DNA of 64,000 nucleotides from Clostridium_AW sp040797845 (lineage in GTDB: Bacteria; Bacillota; Clostridia; Clostridiales; Clostridiaceae): the NCBI GenBank assembly GCA_040797845.1, contig JBFNFA010000002.1, positions 372,001 through 436,000 on the forward strand, written 5' to 3'. Below are positions 34,826 to 43,711 of this stretch, in pieces (positions within the stretch are counted from its first letter, which is position 1; each line of letters opens with the position of its first letter). The notes under the pieces are model-generated. The model saw only the letters and a list, made by a program, of their open reading frames with translations, did no database searches and was not told where the DNA came from. The position numbers were made by a program, and so were the translations under genes.

Positions 34826-37336
34826 TTAAGCTTCTCTTCCACAACAATTTTTATATTTTCTTCCACTACCACAAGTACATGGTTCATTTCTACCGATTTT
34901 ATTTTCTTTTCTTATAGGTTCTCTTTTAACTGAATCATCTCCACCTTGGTTGGTAGCTGTTTCTTTAGCTACTCTTTCTCTTTCTGGAGCAGCTTGTATT
35001 TGAACTCTGAAAAGATATTTTATTGTGTCTACCTTTATGTTATAAATCATTTCATCGAACATCTGGCTTCCTTCAAATTGATAAGCCTGAACAGGATCTT
35101 GCTGCTTATATGCTCTAAGACCTATACCTTGTTTTAAATGATCCATATTATCTATGTGATCCATCCATTTTGTATCAACAACTCTTAGAAGTATAACTCT
35201 TTCAATCTCTCTCATTTGCTCAAGACCAAAATCTTCTTCTTTATCCATATACATATTCTGAGCTATAGTAAGCAATTTTTCTTTTATTTCCGTATTTGTT
35301 AACCCAGATAACTGTTCTACTGTTACATAATCCTTTGGAAGGTACATATCTTCTAAATAATTTATCAAGTTTGTCAATTCATTTTCAAACTCTTCTTGTA
35401 CTCCAGAAATATGTGAATCTATAACAGAGTATACTGAATCTCTTATCATATCTTGAACTTGTTCTTTTAAATCTTCTCCTTCAAGAACTTGAGACCTTTG
35501 TTTGTAGATTATCTCTCTTTGCTGATTTATTACGTCGTCATACTGTATTAATGTCTTTCTGATATCGAAGTTATTACCTTCAACTTTCTTTTGAGCATTT
35601 TCTATGGCACTACTAACCATCTTACTTTCTATGGCTTCATCATCACCAAGGCCTAATTTTTCAACTACTCCTTGTAATTTATCAGAACCGAATATTCTCA
35701 TTAAATCATCTTCTAGTGAAACATAAAATCTTGATTCCCCTGGGTCTCCTTGACGTCCTGAACGTCCTCTTAACTGATTATCAATTCTTCTTGATTCATG
35801 TCTTTCTGTACCTATGATCTTAAGACCGCCTACTTCTACTACGCCATCACCTAGTTTAATGTCAGTACCACGTCCCGCCATATTAGTAGCTATGGTTACT
35901 GCTCCATATTCACCAGCACGAGAAACTATTTCTGCTTCTTTTTCATGATATTTAGCATTTAACACCTGATGCTTAACTCCCTTTTTCTTTAGCATGTCAG
36001 ATATTAATTCTGATTTCTCAATGCTTACAGTACCTACAAGAACTGGTTGACCGTTTTTATTAGTCTCTGCTATCTCTTCTACTATAGCTTTGTATTTACC
36101 CTTAGCTGTCTTGTAAACTAAGTCTGGTTGGTCTTTTCTTACAACTGGTTTGTGAGTCGGTACTAAAATTACGTCTAAACCGTATATTTCTCTAAATTCA
36201 TTTTCTTCTGTTAATGCTGTACCTGTCATACCTGACAGCTTATTAAACATTCTAAAGTAATTTTGGTAAGTTATTGTTGCTAATGTCTTAGATTCTCTTT
36301 CTACCTTAACTCCTTCTTTAGCTTCTATAGCTTGGTGAAGTCCGTCGCTATATCTTCTTCCATCCATAACTCTACCTGTAAACTCATCTACTATCATTAT
36401 TTCGCCATCTCTTACAATGTAGTCTTTATCTACTTTCATCATATAGTTAGCTTTTAGCGCTTGAACTACGTGATGTTGTACTTCCATATTATCTGAATCT
36501 GCATAGTTTTCTAATTTAAAGAATTCTTCTGCCTTAACTACACCGTCGTCTGTTAATAACACTGCATTGGCTTTTTCATCCACTGTGAAATCTTTATCCT
36601 TCATAAGAGACTTAGCAAAATAATCTGCTACTCTATAAAACTCTGTAGACTTTTCTCCTTGACCAGATATTATAAGAGGAGTTCTAGCTTCATCTATCAA
36701 TATGGAGTCAACTTCGTCTACTATAGCAAAATTTAAACCCCTTTGAACTTTTTCTTCTTTATATATTACCATGTTGTCTCTTAAGTAATCGAAACCAAAC
36801 TCACTATTTGTACCATAGGTTATATCACAATTATAAGCTTGCTGCCTTTCTCCTTGCTCTAATTCATGAAGAATAACGCCTACCTTTAATCCTAAAAACT
36901 CATGAATAGGGCCCATAAGCTCACTATCTCTTTTAGCCAAGTAGTCGTTAACTGTAACTATATGTACTCCATTACCTGAAAGTCCATTTAAATAAGACGG
37001 CAAAGTAGCAACTAATGTCTTACCTTCACCAGTCTTCATTTCTGCAATTCTTCCCTGGTGAAGAACTATACCTCCCATTAGCTGCTCTCTGTAATGTTTT
37101 AATCCTATAACTCTCCATGAAGCTTCTCTAACTACTGCAAAAGCTTCTATTAAAATATCATCTAAAGTTTCTCCCTTAGCTAATCTATCTTTAAACTCGT
37201 CTGTTTTTGCTCTTAATTCTTCATCAGTAAGCCCTTGCATTTTTGAGTCTAAAGCATCTATTTTATCTACCATAGGGATTATTCTCTTTAATTCTCTATC
37301 ACTATATGTGCCGAATATTTTCTCAAATAACCTCAT
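34826..37336 (-). CDS. secA: Preprotein translocase ATPase SecA
   Basis: SecA drives export through SecYEG. The protein (836 aa from ATG 37336) starts MRLFEKIFGTYSDREL and has Walker A MKTGEGKTLVA, DEAD-box EVDSILIDEART, the motif AGRGTDI, and the helicase arginine-finger region RGRSGRQGDPG. A C-terminal zinc-binding SecB/lipid tail is present (CTCGSGRKYKNCC). In-frame GTG 37351 and ATG 37345 lie upstream, but the GTGAGG ribosome binding site overlaps them. A sigma-A promoter precedes it, and prfB follows in the same unit. Confidence 0.97.
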   Translation of the reverse strand: MRLFEKIFGTYSDRELKRIIPMVDKIDALDSKMQGLTDEELRAKTDEFKDRLAKGETLDDILIEAFAVVREASWRVIGLKHYREQLMGGIVLHQGRIAEMKTGEGKTLVATLPSYLNGLSGNGVHIVTVNDYLAKRDSELMGPIHEFLGLKVGVILHELEQGERQQAYNCDITYGTNSEFGFDYLRDNMVIYKEEKVQRGLNFAIVDEVDSILIDEARTPLIISGQGEKSTEFYRVADYFAKSLMKDKDFTVDEKANAVLLTDDGVVKAEEFFKLENYADSDNMEVQHHVVQALKANYMMKVDKDYIVRDGEIMIVDEFTGRVMDGRRYSDGLHQAIEAKEGVKVERESKTLATITYQNYFRMFNKLSGMTGTALTEENEFREIYGLDVILVPTHKPVVRKDQPDLVYKTAKGKYKAIVEEIAETNKNGQPVLVGTVSIEKSELISDMLKKKGVKHQVLNAKYHEKEAEIVSRAGEYGAVTIATNMAGRGTDIKLGDGVVEVGGLKIIGTERHESRRIDNQLRGRSGRQGDPGESRFYVSLEDDLMRIFGSDKLQGVVEKLGLGDDEAIESKMVSSAIENAQKKVEGNNFDIRKTLIQYDDVINQQREIIYKQRSQVLEGEDLKEQVQDMIRDSVYSVIDSHISGVQEEFENELTNLINYLEDMYLPKDYVTVEQLSGLTNTEIKEKLLTIAQNMYMDKEEDFGLEQMREIERVILLRVVDTKWMDHIDNMDHLKQGIGLRAYKQQDPVQAYQFEGSQMFDEMIYNIKVDTIKYLFRVQIQAAPERERVAKETATNQGGDDSVKREPIRKENKIGRNEPCTCGSGRKYKNCCGREA

Positions 37337-37385
37337 CTTTTTCATCCTCACTATCTCAAATTTCTAATTATCCTTATCTTTATAG

Positions 37386-37414
37386 ATTATACCATCTAAT
37401 TTATATGCGTTCAA
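37386..37414 (-). promoter_or_regulatory. Promoter of secA-prfB
   Basis: On the minus strand TTGAAC (37414-37409) and TATAAT (37391-37386) are 17 bp apart. Confidence 0.8.
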
Positions 37415-37452
37415 CTTAATATAGAGTTAATACACAAATTGTTAAATATTAT

Positions 37453-37482
37453 TTTACAATAGTAACTTTTTCCTATTATAAT
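37453..37482 (+). promoter_or_regulatory. Promoter of the degenerate HAD-like gene
   Basis: TTTACA (37453-37458) and TATAAT (37477-37482) are 18 bp apart, 29 bp before the start codon. Confidence 0.6.
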
Positions 37483-37510
37483 AAAACTATAACGATTTGG
37501 GAGTGATTTT

Positions 37511-38284
37511 ATGATATCCAAGTATAAAAATTACTTGTTTATAATTGAAGATTTTTTATATAATTCTCCTCAAGAGAGGAAGGAATGGATTAAATTTATT
37601 AATAAAATCCCAATAAACAAAAGATATTTTGCTACATATAACTGCGATGTTAGCAGGCAAAGTCTCTACTCAACCATAAATAATCTGGATATAAAATGTA
37701 ACTTTTATAATATTTTAACTCCATCTTACCTGTTATTAGATTATTGCAAAAGTATTTATAGTAAGACAAATATTTATCCTATAAGCTATACAATGGATTT
37801 TCATGACTTTTATTTATGTAATATTAAAATAGATTTTATAGATCCAAACTTAATTATAATTAGTACTAATGAAATATCAAAAAAAGATATGACTACAATA
37901 AATAATTTTAATATTCCATTAATATTTTCTTCAAACTTATGTACTAATAGATTTGACACTTGTATAACATGTAATGATAATTGCAATTTAAAATACATTA
38001 AAACCTTCTATAAAAATAGATTAATAATACCTGACTCTCCTCCTTACTATAATACGACTTATCTATTTAAAAAATTTAATATAGATACCAAAGATACTAT
38101 ACTGGTAACTTCTAAATTTCGAAATGATAATCTGGAGTCACAAAAGAATGGATGCAAAATTGCATTAGTTTTAAAAGATAGACTAGATCTCGAAGAATAT
38201 ATAAAATCACCCTATGATGTAGATATTGTTGCAGAAAACTTAGATAATCTATCTTATTGGCTGAACTTAAAAGAGGAGACATAG
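37511..38284 (+). CDS. HAD-like protein lacking catalytic motifs
   Basis: The 257-residue protein is not clearly identifiable. Its ends match the pattern of NagD/HAD-IIA phosphatases: N-terminal NYLFIIEDFLYN in place of the DxDGT loop, and C-terminal DTKDTILVTSKFRNDNLESQ followed by NGCKIALVLKDR in place of the GD-x-x-x-TD loop. The nucleophile Asp pair and the acidic motif are thus altered, which argues against phosphatase activity. Seven or more Cys are scattered in the middle (TCITCNDNC). RBS GGGAGTG. It is a single gene, convergent with hpf. The HAD assignment is inference from motif positions. Confidence 0.55.
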   Translation: MISKYKNYLFIIEDFLYNSPQERKEWIKFINKIPINKRYFATYNCDVSRQSLYSTINNLDIKCNFYNILTPSYLLLDYCKSIYSKTNIYPISYTMDFHDFYLCNIKIDFIDPNLIIISTNEISKKDMTTINNFNIPLIFSSNLCTNRFDTCITCNDNCNLKYIKTFYKNRLIIPDSPPYYNTTYLFKKFNIDTKDTILVTSKFRNDNLESQKNGCKIALVLKDRLDLEEYIKSPYDVDIVAENLDNLSYWLNLKEET

Positions 38285-38300
38285 TCTCCTCTTTTATATA
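38268..38300. terminator. Bidirectional terminator between the HAD-like gene and hpf
   Basis: AAAAGAGGAGAC / GTCTCCTCTTTT with a three-base loop and T-rich flanks on both sides. Confidence 0.85.
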
Positions 38301-38309
38301 TTATGTTAA

Positions 38310-38840
38310 TTATTCAAATTCTGGTTCGATAAGTCCATAATTTCCATCTTTTCTTTTATAAATTACATTTACATCGCCAGTATCTGCACTTTCATAAACA
38401 AAGAAATTATGTCCTAGAAGTTCCATTTGAAGCAAAGCTTCTTCATCTGACATTGGCTTTACAGCAAATTTTTTTGTTTTTACTATTTTAGGCTCATGTG
38501 TATCTTTATCTTCTTCATCAGGTATAGATTGGAATCTAAGCGAATCGCCATAAAGTCTTTTTTGAAGTTTAGTTTTTTGCTTTCTTATCTGTCTCTCTAG
38601 TTTATCCACTACTAAATCAATTGAAGCGTACATATCTTCAGTTGCTTCTTCCCCTCTCAAGATTACTCCATTGAAAGGAATTGTTACTTCTATTATTTGC
38701 CTATTTTTTTGTACGCTCAATGTAGCATGAGCTTCTACATTTGGACTAAAGTACTTATCTAATTTATCTAATTTCTTTTCAACTACATTTCTTAATGCAT
38801 TTGTAATTTCAATATTCTTGCCATTTACTATAATTTTCAT
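38310..38840 (-). CDS. hpf: Long-form ribosome hibernation promotion factor
   Basis: This is the long HPF/RaiA/YfiA type (176 aa) that dimerises 70S ribosomes into inactive 100S particles in stationary phase. The N-terminal domain (1-100: MKIIVNGKNIEITNALRNVV, KLDKYF, ATLSVQKNRQIIEVTI) binds the decoding region. After a linker, the C-terminal dimerisation domain (about 118-176: IVKTKKFAVKPMSDEEALLQ, GHNFFVYESADTGDVNVIYKRKDGNYGLIEP) is complete. The ribosome binding site GAGAGGGG is flanked upstream by a short hairpin (ACTCTT/AAGAGT, 38858-38873). A raiA-motif RNA lies further upstream on the same strand. Confidence 0.95.
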   Translation of the reverse strand: MKIIVNGKNIEITNALRNVVEKKLDKLDKYFSPNVEAHATLSVQKNRQIIEVTIPFNGVILRGEEATEDMYASIDLVVDKLERQIRKQKTKLQKRLYGDSLRFQSIPDEEDKDTHEPKIVKTKKFAVKPMSDEEALLQMELLGHNFFVYESADTGDVNVIYKRKDGNYGLIEPEFE

Positions 38841-39021
38841 ACATTCAGCCCCTCTCTACTCTTATAAAAGAGTAATGTTTGTTTTGTTACCTTTATTTTA
38901 ATACTGTTGAATACAAATTACAAGTTAAATTATCTAAATTTACAAAATATTAAATATAATAAACCCTCTCATATTAACTATTCCTTAAACTATCACTAAA
39001 TTGCTATATTGCTTTATATAT

Positions 39022-39274
39022 AAAAAAGAGTTCTTATCCTAAAATAAGAACTCTTTTTATCAAGTTAGTTGACCTGATCTTTGACCCCACACCCGCCTGC
39101 TGGAGTTTTCGCTACCGGGAATTAACCTCTCACTACTGGCCCTCTCGTCAATAAATTATAACGGCAGGACTTACTTCTAAGCCGCACCATGCTCATTAAA
39201 CATTTTATTTAACTTACGTGGATCGTTTCGCCTGCGACTGGCATCGACTTTCAATCACAAACCTAACTCAATAT
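39022..39274 (-). ncRNA. raiA-motif noncoding RNA
   Basis: A structured RNA of about 250 nt lies between comF and hpf (raiA) on the minus strand. It is GC-richer than its surroundings (GCAGGCGAAACGATCC, GGTGCGGCTTAGAAG, CTCCAGCAGGCGGG). It has a perfect promoter at its 5' end and its own strong terminator at its 3' end (39022-39061, AAAGAGTTCTTAT / ATAAGAACTCTTT). Position upstream of raiA in a Clostridium, size and independent transcription match the raiA RNA motif described by comparative genomics. Assignment rests on context and appearance; no covariance model was run. No open reading frame covers it. Confidence 0.8.
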
Positions 39275-39280
39275 ATTAAA

Positions 39281-39308
39281 ATTATACATTACTTTTCGCT
39301 ACAGTCAA
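39281..39308 (-). promoter_or_regulatory. Promoter of the raiA-motif RNA, inside the end of comF
   Basis: On the minus strand TTGACT (39308-39303) and TATAAT (39286-39281) are 16 bp apart. The -35 lies within the last codons of comF and the -10 overlaps its stop. Confidence 0.8.
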
Positions 39309-39959
39309 GATATTTATTTCTTTCGCTCCATTATTCATAAGTTCTTTTGCACAATTATATGCTGTAGCTCCAGTTGTAATTACATCATCGATTAATATTA
39401 TTTTTTTATTATTTATTTTGTTTTTATTATATATATAAAAGGAATCATGAACATTGTTCCACCGCTCACTACTATTTAATCCTATTTGATCTAAGGTATC
39501 CTTAGTTTTACCAAGAGATTCAATAACTGGTATATCTAAATATTTACCTACTACCTTAGCTAAATATTCACTTTGATTATACCCTCTTTTTTTAATAGCT
39601 TTTTTAGTCATTGGGACAAAGGTTAAATAATGAGCATGAATTCCACTTTCTATTATTTTCTTGCTCAGCAAGTGGCCTAATACTTCACCACATTGAAAAT
39701 CTTTTTTATATTTTAACCTTATTACCATATCTGACATATTATCTGAATAACTTGCTAAACTATAACATTTAAAGAGGTAATCCTCTCTCTTAATCTCGAA
39801 TGAATCTTTAATAAAATTAATCTTATTTAAACATCTCTGACAAAGAAAGCTCTCTTCCATATAAACTTTACATAATGGGCATTCATTTCTTTCACTATAT
39901 ATTATGGATAATACTGCATCTACTATATTCTTTAAATACTTAATAATCCCATTTCCCAT
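39282..39959 (-). CDS. comF: ComF-family phosphoribosyltransferase-like protein
   Basis: The 225-residue protein has an N-terminal zinc ribbon (CPLCKVYMEESFLCQRC, about 23-39) and a C-terminal phosphoribosyltransferase fold with the PRPP loop KIILIDDVITTGATAYNCA (about 190-208). This is the ComFC/GntX architecture. ComFC is needed for DNA uptake in competent bacteria. The start overlaps the end of the ComFA-like gene by 28 bp, so translation is coupled. Its 3' end houses the promoter of the raiA-motif RNA. Confidence 0.88.
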   Translation of the reverse strand: MGNGIIKYLKNIVDAVLSIIYSERNECPLCKVYMEESFLCQRCLNKINFIKDSFEIKREDYLFKCYSLASYSDNMSDMVIRLKYKKDFQCGEVLGHLLSKKIIESGIHAHYLTFVPMTKKAIKKRGYNQSEYLAKVVGKYLDIPVIESLGKTKDTLDQIGLNSSERWNNVHDSFYIYNKNKINNKKIILIDDVITTGATAYNCAKELMNNGAKEINILTVAKSNV

Positions 39960-40966
39960 GCTTCTCTATTAAATTTCCTTACCATATTTTTAGCCTTATA
40001 CATTTGTTCATTTTCTTCATTTGCTATAAATAGGAGTTCTCTGGGTATTCTATTTTTATTTAAAGCTTCTGCCCCGCAAAAATAAACTAATTTTTTATAA
40101 TCAAATACATGATTATCAGCAAAAAACACCATTTCATTAATATCTTTGCTAGGATAAAGTCTAAAGGCTCTCTCTTTTAAATCATTTGTTATTAATATAC
40201 CTGATTTACATTTTTTAAAATCCAACAATATTCTTTCAGAATTTTTATTTTTATAATAGCAAACTATATTATTTGTTAGTTCCTTACAGTATTTATTAAT
40301 GTACTGAAATACATTAAATATATGCTCTTCATCTGGAACATATAAAATAATCTTTTTATCACTATGAAGCCACCATTTTAAATACTCATAAATTGTATAT
40401 GGTATATCTAAATTTAAATCTATTTTTGTAGTTATAATTCTCGGCTCTACTAATGGTAATCTGTTCTCTAAAATCGGAAAATATATTTCTCTTTTTTTAT
40501 TAAACAAAGCTTCAACTGAATAAGATATAAGCTTACCATTCTCTTTACAACATTTTGCCATTATATCTATAATTTCGTATTTGCTATAAATAGGCAAACT
40601 TCTTATATCATCGTAGATTACTATATCAAATTTATTTTTTAGTTTTAAGGCATTATCGTAATTGCATACTATTAAATTTCTGTCTAGTTCTATGGATGGA
40701 TTTTTAAAATAAGCATAGCTTCTAGGAAGAGCTCTTTTTTTAAAATTTCTGAGCACATCAATATATTCCTCTTCCTCATTTGTTATATAGAGAACTTTGT
40801 TATTTAATCTTAAATAATCTCCTATAACTTTAGTTAATAAATATGAGGAATTGTTGGGTACAGTTACTATGTTTAAAAATTGCTCTCCTGAATATAACCA
40901 ATTTAAAATTTGACTTTCTAGTCTCTCCTCTTCAGAATTTAATTTCATAACTTTACTCATAAACAT
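39932..40966 (-). CDS. ComFA-like protein without Walker motifs
   Basis: The 344-residue protein has the spacing and position of ComFA, the helicase-like ATPase of DNA uptake, but lacks its catalytic motifs. Where Walker A is expected (after LNIVTV, about residue 36) it reads PNNSSYLLTKV without GKT; where the DE-D box is expected it reads DIVIYDDIRSLP (about 113-124). The C-terminal half keeps the pattern of a second RecA-like lobe (KIILYVPDEEHIFNVFQYI, ILITNDLKERAFR, KLVYFCGAEALN). It precedes comF with an overlap and follows recD2 by 28 bp. It is probably non-hydrolytic. Confidence 0.7.
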   Translation of the reverse strand: MFMSKVMKLNSEEERLESQILNWLYSGEQFLNIVTVPNNSSYLLTKVIGDYLRLNNKVLYITNEEEEYIDVLRNFKKRALPRSYAYFKNPSIELDRNLIVCNYDNALKLKNKFDIVIYDDIRSLPIYSKYEIIDIMAKCCKENGKLISYSVEALFNKKREIYFPILENRLPLVEPRIITTKIDLNLDIPYTIYEYLKWWLHSDKKIILYVPDEEHIFNVFQYINKYCKELTNNIVCYYKNKNSERILLDFKKCKSGILITNDLKERAFRLYPSKDINEMVFFADNHVFDYKKLVYFCGAEALNKNRIPRELLFIANEENEQMYKAKNMVRKFNREAWEMGLLSI

Positions 40967-40994
40967 AAGTCCTACACTCCAATATCATTATGTT

Positions 40995-43214
40995 TTAATT
41001 AGCAGCATTCATAATGTTTTCTATTCTCCATTTTAAAAGCGAGTATCTTTCGAAACTCTTATTATTATCAATCATAAATTTTATAGATTTTAAAGATCCT
41101 ACTATTACAACCAAACTTTTAGCACGAGTTATGCCAGTGTATAATAGGTTTCTATTCATAAGCAATGGCGGCCCCATAAAAGCAGGAATAATTATCACCG
41201 GGAATTCACTTCCTTGACTTTTATGTATAGTTATAGCATATGCTAATTCTAGTTCATCAAGGTAGATACTTTCATAAACCACCTTTCTTTCCTCATCAAA
41301 TACCACTGTCAATGTATCATTCTCTTCATCTATATCTTTTATATATCCCATATCACCATTAAATATACCTAGCCCCTCATTTTCACCTATACCAGCTACT
41401 CTTTTCCACTTTAAAGAGTAGTTGTTCTTGATCTGCATTACCTTATCCCCAGTTCTAAATAAAACTTCTCTAAATTGCTTCTCTTTTTTATCACTTGACT
41501 TAGGATTTAGCACATCTTTAAGTTTTTCGTTCAAATTATCTACTCCAAGCGTGCCTTTTCTCATAGGGCTTAATATTTGGATATGCTTTAGTTTATCCCA
41601 ATCCTTGTTAAATTTCGGCAATCTTTTATCTATTAAGCTAATTACTGTATCTAAAATTTTTGAGCTATCCTCACTATTTATAAAATAGAAATCCTTATCT
41701 TTTTCATTCAAAATAGGAATTTCACCATTGTTAATTTTATGAGCATTTAAGGCTATCATACTCTTTGAAGATTGTCTAAATATATCTTTTAACCTTACTA
41801 CTTTCACACAATTGCTTTCAATTAAATCTCTTAGCACGTTACCTGGCCCAACAGATGGAAGCTGATCCACATCTCCAACAATTATCAATCTTGTACCTAG
41901 TGGCACTGCTTTTAATAAATTATGCATGAGAACTATATCTATCATTGAAGCTTCATCAACGATTATAACATCGCACTCTAAAGGAGTTTCTTCAGTTTTA
42001 GAGAATAGTTCTTCATCATCTTCCCCCATTCCCATTTCTAGCAATCGATGTATTGTTTTAGCCTCTTTCCCCGTAGCCTCTCCCATTCTTTTTGCTGCTC
42101 TTCCAGTAGGGGCAGCCATAAACACACTCATTCCATACTTTTCAAATATCTGACTTATGCAGTTTATTATTGTGGTTTTTCCCGTGCCAGGGCCTCCAGT
42201 AATTATTTCAATGCCATTTAATAATGCACCCTTTATAGCTTCCCTTTGAGAAGGGGCAAATTTAATATGGTTATTTTCTTCAAACTCATTTATTTCTTTA
42301 TCTATATCTATTTCTAGTTTATTAAAATTCCCTAGAGAAAGTGTAATAATTTTTTTTGTTATACCTAACTCACAGTAATAATAAGGTATTGTAAATACAT
42401 ACTGTTCTCCATTGCACTCCTCTATTTTAATTTTGCCTTCATAAGCATTATATATCAAACTTTCTTTGAGAAGTTCTTCACTAACCCCTAGTATATTTAT
42501 TCCTTCTTTAATAAGCCTATCCATGGGCATGCATGTATGACCTAAACCACAAAACTGATTTATTATATATTTTATTCCGCAGCCTACCCTGAAAGGGGAA
42601 CTAAGCTCAATTCCCAAATTTCTTGCAATTTTATCCGCAGTTTTAAATCCAAAACCTGATATTTCTTCTGTTAAAATATATGGATTCTCCTTAACTATTC
42701 TTATAGAGTCCCCCTTAAATCTTTTATATATTTTTAAACATTGATTAGTAGTTACTCCGTAATTTTGAAAAAACATCATTATATTTTTCAACTCTTTTTG
42801 TTTGCCGTAGGATTTATAAATAATGGCTATTTTTTTCTCTCCTATACCTTCAATCTCTTTTAGTCTTTCAATATCGTTCTCCAATACATCAAAAGCAGAT
42901 TCTCCAAAGGCTTCCACTATTTTTTTGGCAGTAACAGGTCCTATTCCAGATATTATTCCTGAAGCTAAATATCTTTCTATACCTTTTATAGTACTTGGCA
43001 AAGTTTCCTCACAAATATCAACTCTAAATTGCTCTCCAAATTGAGGATGCGTAACCCATTCCCCAACTAAGCTCAAATCTTGTCCCTCCATTATATAAGG
43101 TATGCATCCTGTTATAGTTATTATTTTATTTTTTTCTTTCACCCTAGCTACTACATATCCATTATCATCATTTTTAAATATGATAGAATCTACAGTTACT
43201 TGTACTTCTGCCAT
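40995..43214 (-). CDS. recD2: RecD2-type SF1B DNA helicase
   Basis: The 739-residue 5'-3' helicase is of the RecD2 group found in bacteria lacking RecBC association. An N-terminal OB-like domain and helix-hairpin-helix repeats (about 75-190, GIISGIGPVTAKKIVEAFG, GIGEKKIAIIYKSYG, GFGFKTADKIARNLGIE) precede the motor. Motor motifs are Walker A ITGGPGTGKTTIIN (about 338), IIVDEASMID, GDVDQLPSVGPG, DIFRQS, and the C-terminal AITIHKSQGSEFP and YTGITRAK. RecD2 acts in DNA repair and mismatch-related processes. It starts a unit with the ComFA-like gene and comF. A GC-rich hairpin lies in its leader. Confidence 0.95.
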   Translation of the reverse strand: MAEVQVTVDSIIFKNDDNGYVVARVKEKNKIITITGCIPYIMEGQDLSLVGEWVTHPQFGEQFRVDICEETLPSTIKGIERYLASGIISGIGPVTAKKIVEAFGESAFDVLENDIERLKEIEGIGEKKIAIIYKSYGKQKELKNIMMFFQNYGVTTNQCLKIYKRFKGDSIRIVKENPYILTEEISGFGFKTADKIARNLGIELSSPFRVGCGIKYIINQFCGLGHTCMPMDRLIKEGINILGVSEELLKESLIYNAYEGKIKIEECNGEQYVFTIPYYYCELGITKKIITLSLGNFNKLEIDIDKEINEFEENNHIKFAPSQREAIKGALLNGIEIITGGPGTGKTTIINCISQIFEKYGMSVFMAAPTGRAAKRMGEATGKEAKTIHRLLEMGMGEDDEELFSKTEETPLECDVIIVDEASMIDIVLMHNLLKAVPLGTRLIIVGDVDQLPSVGPGNVLRDLIESNCVKVVRLKDIFRQSSKSMIALNAHKINNGEIPILNEKDKDFYFINSEDSSKILDTVISLIDKRLPKFNKDWDKLKHIQILSPMRKGTLGVDNLNEKLKDVLNPKSSDKKEKQFREVLFRTGDKVMQIKNNYSLKWKRVAGIGENEGLGIFNGDMGYIKDIDEENDTLTVVFDEERKVVYESIYLDELELAYAITIHKSQGSEFPVIIIPAFMGPPLLMNRNLLYTGITRAKSLVVIVGSLKSIKFMIDNNKSFERYSLLKWRIENIMNAAN

Positions 43215-43244
43215 AAAACCTCTCCTACTCTTTTATCCTATAGC

Positions 43245-43305
43245 TAACCGTCACTAGTACCCCATTGGGGTTCTTTGCTTAAGCCACACTAAATTTTACT
43301 TTATA
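43245..43305 (-). other. Structured 5' leader of recD2
   Basis: The recD2 transcript should start near 43306. Its 92-nt leader contains GCTTAAGC, then ACCCC-AAT-GGGGT (43258-43270) and the tract CTAGTGACGGTTAGC, unusually GC-rich here. It looks like a folded RNA, but it matches no riboswitch class that was recognised. Confidence 0.45.
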
Positions 43306-43312
43306 TGAATAC

Positions 43313-43340
43313 ATTATAACATAATATTTTACATCGTTAA
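43313..43340 (-). promoter_or_regulatory. Promoter of recD2
   Basis: On the minus strand TTAACG (43340-43335) and TATAAT (43318-43313) are 16 bp apart. Confidence 0.6.
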
Positions 43341-43711
43341 TATTATTGACTACCTATAAAATAAAAACCACAATAATCACTGTTTATCTAATTTTTTCCA
43401 TTTATGTAACAATTATTACATAAGTGTATTACTAAATATATAAGATAACAAAGTAAACTGCCTCTTATAGTTCGATATTTAATCTTTCCTAAACCAATGT
43501 AAGTAAGCTATTTATATAGTAGATATATTGACTGAAGTAATTGTTTAATTTACTATAATGATATAAATTGATATAAAATAACATTTTAATTCTGATATTT
43601 ATATATGCAATAATAAGTACTCAAGAATAAAACTTAGATAGATAATTAGACTCTTTAAATTTAGTAGGCGCAAAAAAGATAATTCAATAAAAATAAAAAG
43701 AAGGTGGATAT
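43341..43711. other. AT-rich intergenic region upstream of the VanR-like gene
   Basis: About 370 bp hold no open reading frame of note. Several TATAAT-like sequences occur (for example 43553-43558), with TTGACT at 43528-43533 but at poor spacing (about 20 bp). The four-copy 11-bp operator found at the two downstream promoters was searched for by eye and not found here in intact form. Confidence 0.5.

Noticed and set aside
39022..39274. 6S RNA or tmRNA identity for the RNA upstream of hpf
   Set aside because: No tmRNA-like ends or tag reading frame, and no clear 6S open-complex-like central bubble was seen; position fits the raiA motif better.
43245..43305. Possible cyclic-di-GMP riboswitch before recD2
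   Set aside because: The conserved GEMM core blocks and tetraloop/receptor were not found; only a GC-rich hairpin is present.
43341..43711. Operator array of the VanR-like regulator at its own promoter
   Set aside because: Single TAAG-like words occur (for example CATAAG near 43429), but the 11-bp phase is not kept over three or more copies.
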